DNA of 64,000 nucleotides from Yersinia proxima (GTDB lineage Bacteria; Pseudomonadota; Gammaproteobacteria; Enterobacterales; Enterobacteriaceae): NCBI RefSeq assembly GCF_902170785.1, contig NZ_CABHYG010000020.1, positions 1 to 64,000 of the forward strand, read 5' to 3'. Shown piece by piece: positions 60,111 to 64,000 of this stretch (position 1 is its first letter; each line of letters starts with the position of its first letter). The notes under the pieces were generated by a model. It saw only the letters and a program-made list of their open reading frames with translations, ran no database searches and was not told where the DNA came from. The position numbers and the translations under genes were made by a program.

Positions 60111-62474
60111 TCAGAATGCACTTTGATAAGGCAGTATACCTGAGCCCAGCATTTGCGCAGTACCCAGACTATGGTCGCTGCTCAGACCACGTAATTCGAT
60201 GTTAAAGCTGATTCTGTTGTCATATTTACTGGTTTCATTTTGTGAGTTCCAACCAGTGATTTTCCGCTCATAACCTAAGTTAATGGCCCAACAACAGGTA
60301 TTGTATTGTACGCCAACCAACTGGCTTGCAGGCTGATTGGCTTTGGTATCATAGTAATAAGCCCCAACCAATGCCCAGCGATCTGCGATTGGCCAACTGG
60401 CGGTCGTACCAATCTGGGAAATACCTTGTTGGTAACCCGGGCTTTTTACGTTTGGCACCGCAGCTTGAATATATTCCGGACTAGCATAGCGATAATTCAA
60501 TTGAATCATACGATCTGAGTCTTTCCTGTACTCCATTACCGCATTACCGAGGGTCAAACTCCCTAATCGGGTATCATACTGTGCACCGCCTTTCAGACCC
60601 AACTGATCGCTAATGCGCCAGAATGTATCCCCTGCCCAAACCAAGCTACCAGTATCATCACTGTTATCAATTGTTTCGCTATTACCCGTCCGCGAACGAC
60701 TGAAGTAATAGATTTGACCCACTGAGACGTTAAAACGTTCAACCAGTTCATCATCATAAATGCGAGAAGTTAAACCGGTCGACACTTGATTTGCTGAAGC
60801 TATACGATCCAGGCCACTATAAGTACGATCACGGAACAGGCCAGAGTAGTCCGACTGCATCAGCGTGGTGTCGTAGATATAGATATCATCCTGATTCCGG
60901 TAAGGAACATAGAGGTACTGTACCCGCGGCTCCAGGGTTTGAGTGAAGCCCTCACTCCAATCCATTGGCCGATCAAAGACCACTTTGCCATCAATTTTAA
61001 ATTGTGGCATCACGCGGTTAACCGAATCTTTTAAATCTGGGGCTGCCTCACCATTATTCTGGCTTGCATAATTACTGGCAAAACCATTGGGAATATCTTG
61101 TTGATAATGCGTTGCCAGTAATTTGGCTTCGGTATTTAAGCTACCCCAACCGTTGGCTAGCGGCAGATTAATTGACGGTTCGATATGGAAACGTTCAGCC
61201 TCAGGATTTTTCGGATTAACACTGGTGAACTTAGCGGCCTGACTATAGACATGCAAATCAAATGGGCCAACATCGTTTTTGTAGTAGTTCATGTCCAGTT
61301 GAGGCTGAGCGCGGTAAGCGTTACTGTTGCCACCGGTAGTAAATACCTGGAACTGCTTGGAGGCCAGAGTGGCATCCCAGTTCTGGTTAGCATAACCCAC
61401 ACTGAATATTTGTGTGGCATAGCCGTCAGTGGTTGAGCCGTACTGTGATGTTAAGTCGGTAAAGTAATCGGGATCACTGACACGAGTGTAGTTGACATTG
61501 AAGCGCCAGACTTTATCCATCACACCGGAGTGGTTCCAATAGTACAACCAGCGAGTGGGGTCTTTTTCTGTGCCATCAACACCGTGATATAAGCGGTCAC
61601 TCGGCAGCCAGTCTAATGCCATAGTACCGGAACCGGGAGCCAACAAATAACGGAACTCGTTTTGCCACTGCAAACCACGCCGTTCCATGTAGTGAGGCGT
61701 AATAGTGGCATCGAAGTTTGGTGCAATATTCCAGTAATACGGCAGCATAAATTCAAAGCCGTTATTACTGGTATATTTTGCATTAGGGATCAGGAAGCCT
61801 GAACGGCGTTTATCACCAACCGGTAATTGCATATACGGGCTGTAAAACACCGGAACTTTGCCGATTTTAAAGCGGGCGTTCCAGATCTCTGCGACTTCTT
61901 CTTCACGGTCGTGAATAACCTCTGAACCGACAACACTCCAGCTATTATCACCCGGCAGACAAGAAGTGAATGTCCCATTTTCTAAAATGGTATAGCGGTT
62001 TTGACCTCGTAATTTCATTAAATCCGCATCGCCACGGCCTTGACGACCAACCATCTGATATTTGCCTTTATCCATATCAGTGTCTTTGGTATTCAAGTTT
62101 GACCAACCTTTTGGGCCTTTCAACTTGATTTGCGGATCGTCGTAATTAACGTCGCCAGTGGCCGTTACGGTACGAACCGGGATAGCTTCGCCGGTTTTTT
62201 GTACTTGTGTCAGCTCCACCTGATTGGCCGTTAAGGTACGATTACCTTGTTCGACAATAACATTGCCGGTAAACAGGGCATTATCTGGGTAATTGGCTTC
62301 GGTTTTATCCGCATTAATGCGAACCGGTAGCTGATTCGGATCGCCTGTGACCAAAGGTTGGTCATAGGTAGGTACGCCAAGCATGCATTGCTCAGCAAGG
62401 TCGGCCAGACTGTGCTGGCTATATAGTGCCGTCCATATCAATGTGGCCAGCAGTGTTGGGAATCTTTTTTTCAT
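60111..62474 (-). CDS. lptD: LPS-assembly outer-membrane protein LptD
   Basis: LptD inserts LPS into the outer leaflet with LptE. I start at ATG 62474 ([20 protein letters not shown]), giving 787 residues; codons 36 bp earlier lack the family signal peptide. The mature protein has an N-terminal OstA-like beta-jellyroll domain and a 26-strand barrel. Cysteines for the disulfides are visible: EQCMLGVP near the N-terminus, TSCLPGD, and the adjacent pair in [12 protein letters not shown] near the end. It heads the lptD-surA-pdxA-rsmA-apaG-apaH operon. Confidence 0.97.
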   Translation of the reverse strand: MKKRFPTLLATLIWTALYSQHSLADLAEQCMLGVPTYDQPLVTGDPNQLPVRINADKTEANYPDNALFTGNVIVEQGNRTLTANQVELTQVQKTGEAIPVRTVTATGDVNYDDPQIKLKGPKGWSNLNTKDTDMDKGKYQMVGRQGRGDADLMKLRGQNRYTILENGTFTSCLPGDNSWSVVGSEVIHDREEEVAEIWNARFKIGKVPVFYSPYMQLPVGDKRRSGFLIPNAKYTSNNGFEFMLPYYWNIAPNFDATITPHYMERRGLQWQNEFRYLLAPGSGTMALDWLPSDRLYHGVDGTEKDPTRWLYYWNHSGVMDKVWRFNVNYTRVSDPDYFTDLTSQYGSTTDGYATQIFSVGYANQNWDATLASKQFQVFTTGGNSNAYRAQPQLDMNYYKNDVGPFDLHVYSQAAKFTSVNPKNPEAERFHIEPSINLPLANGWGSLNTEAKLLATHYQQDIPNGFASNYASQNNGEAAPDLKDSVNRVMPQFKIDGKVVFDRPMDWSEGFTQTLEPRVQYLYVPYRNQDDIYIYDTTLMQSDYSGLFRDRTYSGLDRIASANQVSTGLTSRIYDDELVERFNVSVGQIYYFSRSRTGNSETIDNSDDTGSLVWAGDTFWRISDQLGLKGGAQYDTRLGSLTLGNAVMEYRKDSDRMIQLNYRYASPEYIQAAVPNVKSPGYQQGISQIGTTASWPIADRWALVGAYYYDTKANQPASQLVGVQYNTCCWAINLGYERKITGWNSQNETSKYDNRISFNIELRGLSSDHSLGTAQMLGSGILPYQSAF

Positions 62475-62658
62475 ACGCGGTTTTGGTGTTCCGTCATCGG
62501 GGGGCATCATGCCGGTAAACGGTCTGAGACTATATTACTCATCACAGTTGCGCTAGTGTTAAATCCGGCCGTTTACACGTCTCGCTGTTAGGCGCTGAGC
62601 TGAATGCCGAGTATGATAATGCAAATTTTGACTGACGGCATGATGAATTGAGGAGTAT

Positions 62659-63486
62659 ATGCAGTATTGGGGAAAACTGCTCGGTCTGATATTGGGCTTT
62701 CTGTCCGGTGGAGTCTGGGGTGCGATACTTGGGTTGCTTGTTGGCCATATGGTCGACAGGGCGCGTAGCACAAAGCGCCGCGGCTTTTTTGCCGATCAAC
62801 AAACACGACAATTAATTTTTTTCCGCACCACTTTTCAGGTCATGGGACATTTAACCAAGGCTAAAGGTCGGGTAACGGAGGTTGATATTCAACTCGCCAG
62901 CCAATTGATGGATAGAATGCAATTGCATGGCGAAGCTCGAACAGCGGCACAGCAAGCATTTCGTGAGGGGAAAGAGAGTGGGTTCCCATTACGTGAGCGG
63001 TTGCAGGAATTACGCGGAGTTTGCTTTGGGCGTTTTGATTTAATTCGGATGTTTCTGGAAATTCAGTTACAGGCCGCATTTGCTGATGGATCATTGCATC
63101 CTAATGAACGGCAAGTGTTGTATGTCATTGCTGAAGAGTTAGGGATCTCCCGCGGTCAGTTCGATCAGTTCCTGAGCATGATCGAGGGCGGGCGTCAGTT
63201 TGGCGGTGGTGCCTGGCATGGTCAGCAGGGAGGATATTCTCAAGATGGCTATCAGCAAACGTCAAATGGCCCGACATTAGAGGATGCCTGCAAGGTGCTG
63301 GGGGTAAGCAGTACCGATGATAGTGTCACCATCAAACGTGCTTATCGCAAGCTCATGGGGGAACATCATCCAGATAAACTGGTGGCGAAAGGTTTGCCGC
63401 CTGAAATGATGGAGATGGCTAAGCAAAAAGCCCAAGAGATCCAGGCCGCGTATGATTTGATCAAGCGCGAGAAGGGATTCAAGTAA
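62659..63486 (+). CDS. djlA: inner-membrane co-chaperone DjlA
   Basis: DjlA is a type III membrane DnaJ-like protein that stimulates DnaK, linked to capsule and stress signals (Rcs). The 275 residues begin with a short cytoplasm-facing stretch and one Gly-rich membrane segment (residues ~7-32). A TerB-like helical region follows, then a Gly/Gln linker, then the C-terminal J domain with HPD in GEHHPDKL. It is divergent from lptD with 184 bp between. Confidence 0.96.
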   Translation: MQYWGKLLGLILGFLSGGVWGAILGLLVGHMVDRARSTKRRGFFADQQTRQLIFFRTTFQVMGHLTKAKGRVTEVDIQLASQLMDRMQLHGEARTAAQQAFREGKESGFPLRERLQELRGVCFGRFDLIRMFLEIQLQAAFADGSLHPNERQVLYVIAEELGISRGQFDQFLSMIEGGRQFGGGAWHGQQGGYSQDGYQQTSNGPTLEDACKVLGVSSTDDSVTIKRAYRKLMGEHHPDKLVAKGLPPEMMEMAKQKAQEIQAAYDLIKREKGFK

Positions 63487-63509
63487 CAGTGCTTGTGCCA
63501 GGAAAGTTA

Positions 63510-63543
63510 AAACCAGATCGGAGCCACTGTTCCGATCTGGTTT
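63510..63543. terminator. terminator between djlA and rluA
   Basis: AAACCAGATCGGA / TCCGATCTGGTTT, 13 bp with an 8-base loop, between convergent genes. Confidence 0.85.
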
Positions 63544-63571
63544 GATTCTGAATCGATTTTCTACTGAAAAA

Positions 63572-64000
63572 TCAAAATTCGGGTTCGCATTTAAAATGCA
63601 TTACCGTCCCAAATTCCGGGTGAGTAATACATAATTCCTGCGCATGCAACTGTAGCCGGGATGCCATTGCTTTGGCCTCCGGAGGGGCATAGAAACCATC
63701 ACCAAGAATAGGATGGCCTATCGCCAGCATATGAACCCGTAGCTGATGGGAACGGCCGGTGATGGGGGATAACTTGACTCGCGTACTGCCGTCAGTATCT
63801 CGTGATAACACTTGATACTGAGTTTGCGAGGATTTACCCGTTTCATAACACACTTTCTGCTTTGGTCGATTCGGCCAGTCGCAAATTAAAGGCAGGTCAA
63901 TCAACCCTTCATCTTGCGCCAGGTGGCCCCAAACCCGTGCGACATAAGACTTTTTCGGCTCACGCTCACGAAACTGCCGCTTTAACTCGCGCTCTGCCGC
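63572..64000 (-). CDS. rluA: dual-specificity RNA pseudouridine synthase RluA (3' part)
   Basis: RluA makes pseudouridine at 23S rRNA 746 and at position 32 of several tRNAs. Only the C-terminal 142 residues lie in the window: the frame reads AERELKRQFREREPKKSYVARVWG at its left (edge) end, then LICDWPNRPKQKVCYETG and LSPITGRSHQLRVHMLAIGHP, as in E. coli. The catalytic-Asp motif and the N-terminus lie beyond position 64000. Confidence 0.95.
   Translation of the reverse strand, partial: AAERELKRQFREREPKKSYVARVWGHLAQDEGLIDLPLICDWPNRPKQKVCYETGKSSQTQYQVLSRDTDGSTRVKLSPITGRSHQLRVHMLAIGHPILGDGFYAPPEAKAMASRLQLHAQELCITHPEFGTVMHFKCEPEF

Overview
The window is chromosomal DNA from an enterobacterium, almost certainly a Yersinia. 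The gene order serB-radA-nadR, ettA, slt-trpR-yjjX-gpmB-rob-creA-arcA, thrLABC-yaaA-talB-mog-satP-dnaKJ-nhaAR-rpsT-ribF-ileS-lspA-fkpB-ispH-dapB-carAB, folA-apaHG-rsmA-pdxA-surA-lptD-djlA-rluA is that of Escherichia coli on both sides of its map zero. The proteins match the enterobacterial families in length. The many ERIC-type repeats, an hmsCDE-type c-di-GMP operon and a beta-gamma-crystallin exported protein point to Yersinia. The species cannot be fixed from this sequence alone; this assignment is from remembered families, not a search.

Layout. 1-5.9 kb: an ERIC remnant, then serB, radA, nadR (with a NadR-type operator directly in front of nadR), and a divergent oxidoreductase/LysR pair. 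6-13.3 kb, minus strand: the ABC-F factor ettA, a compound ERIC repeat, the hmsC-hmsD-hmsE (yfiRNB-like) diguanylate cyclase module and a large P2-type cation ATPase. 13.8-20 kb: slt, a tandem 123-bp repeat, trpR with its own operator, yjjX, gpmB, rob, creA and arcA. 20-26.8 kb: a long AT-rich spacer with the 46-residue gene yjjY and an FNR-like site, then the threonine operon with leader peptide and attenuator, then yaaA. 27-40.3 kb: talB, mog, an MHS-family transporter, an AT-rich accessory gene for an exported crystallin/GNAT protein, satP, dnaK-dnaJ with a sigma-32 promoter, nhaA-nhaR and rpsT. 40.7-52.4 kb: ribF-ileS-lspA-fkpB-ispH, dapB and carAB with arginine boxes. 52.5-64 kb: an enlarged ERIC-like repeat, a LysE exporter, yjjPB, folA, and the lptD-surA-pdxA-rsmA-apaG-apaH operon on the minus strand, then djlA and the 3' part of rluA cut by the window end.

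How it fits together. Most of the window is core metabolism and envelope maintenance: serine, threonine, lysine, arginine/pyrimidine, NAD, FAD, isoprenoid and pyridoxal pathways, outer-membrane protein and LPS export, chaperones and sodium/proton homeostasis. Relative to E. coli, the non-core insertions are the oxidoreductase/LysR pair, hmsCDE, the P-type ATPase, the MHS transporter, the crystallin-GNAT gene and the LysE + yjjPB block. The best candidate for poorly described biology is the crystallin-GNAT protein at 30.6-33.0 kb: a signal peptide, two beta-gamma-crystallin-like domains, a long unassigned middle and a C-terminal acetyltransferase-like domain in an exported protein. The window also holds seven full, partial, deleted, duplicated or enlarged ERIC-type units, which gives a local picture of how this element family changes.
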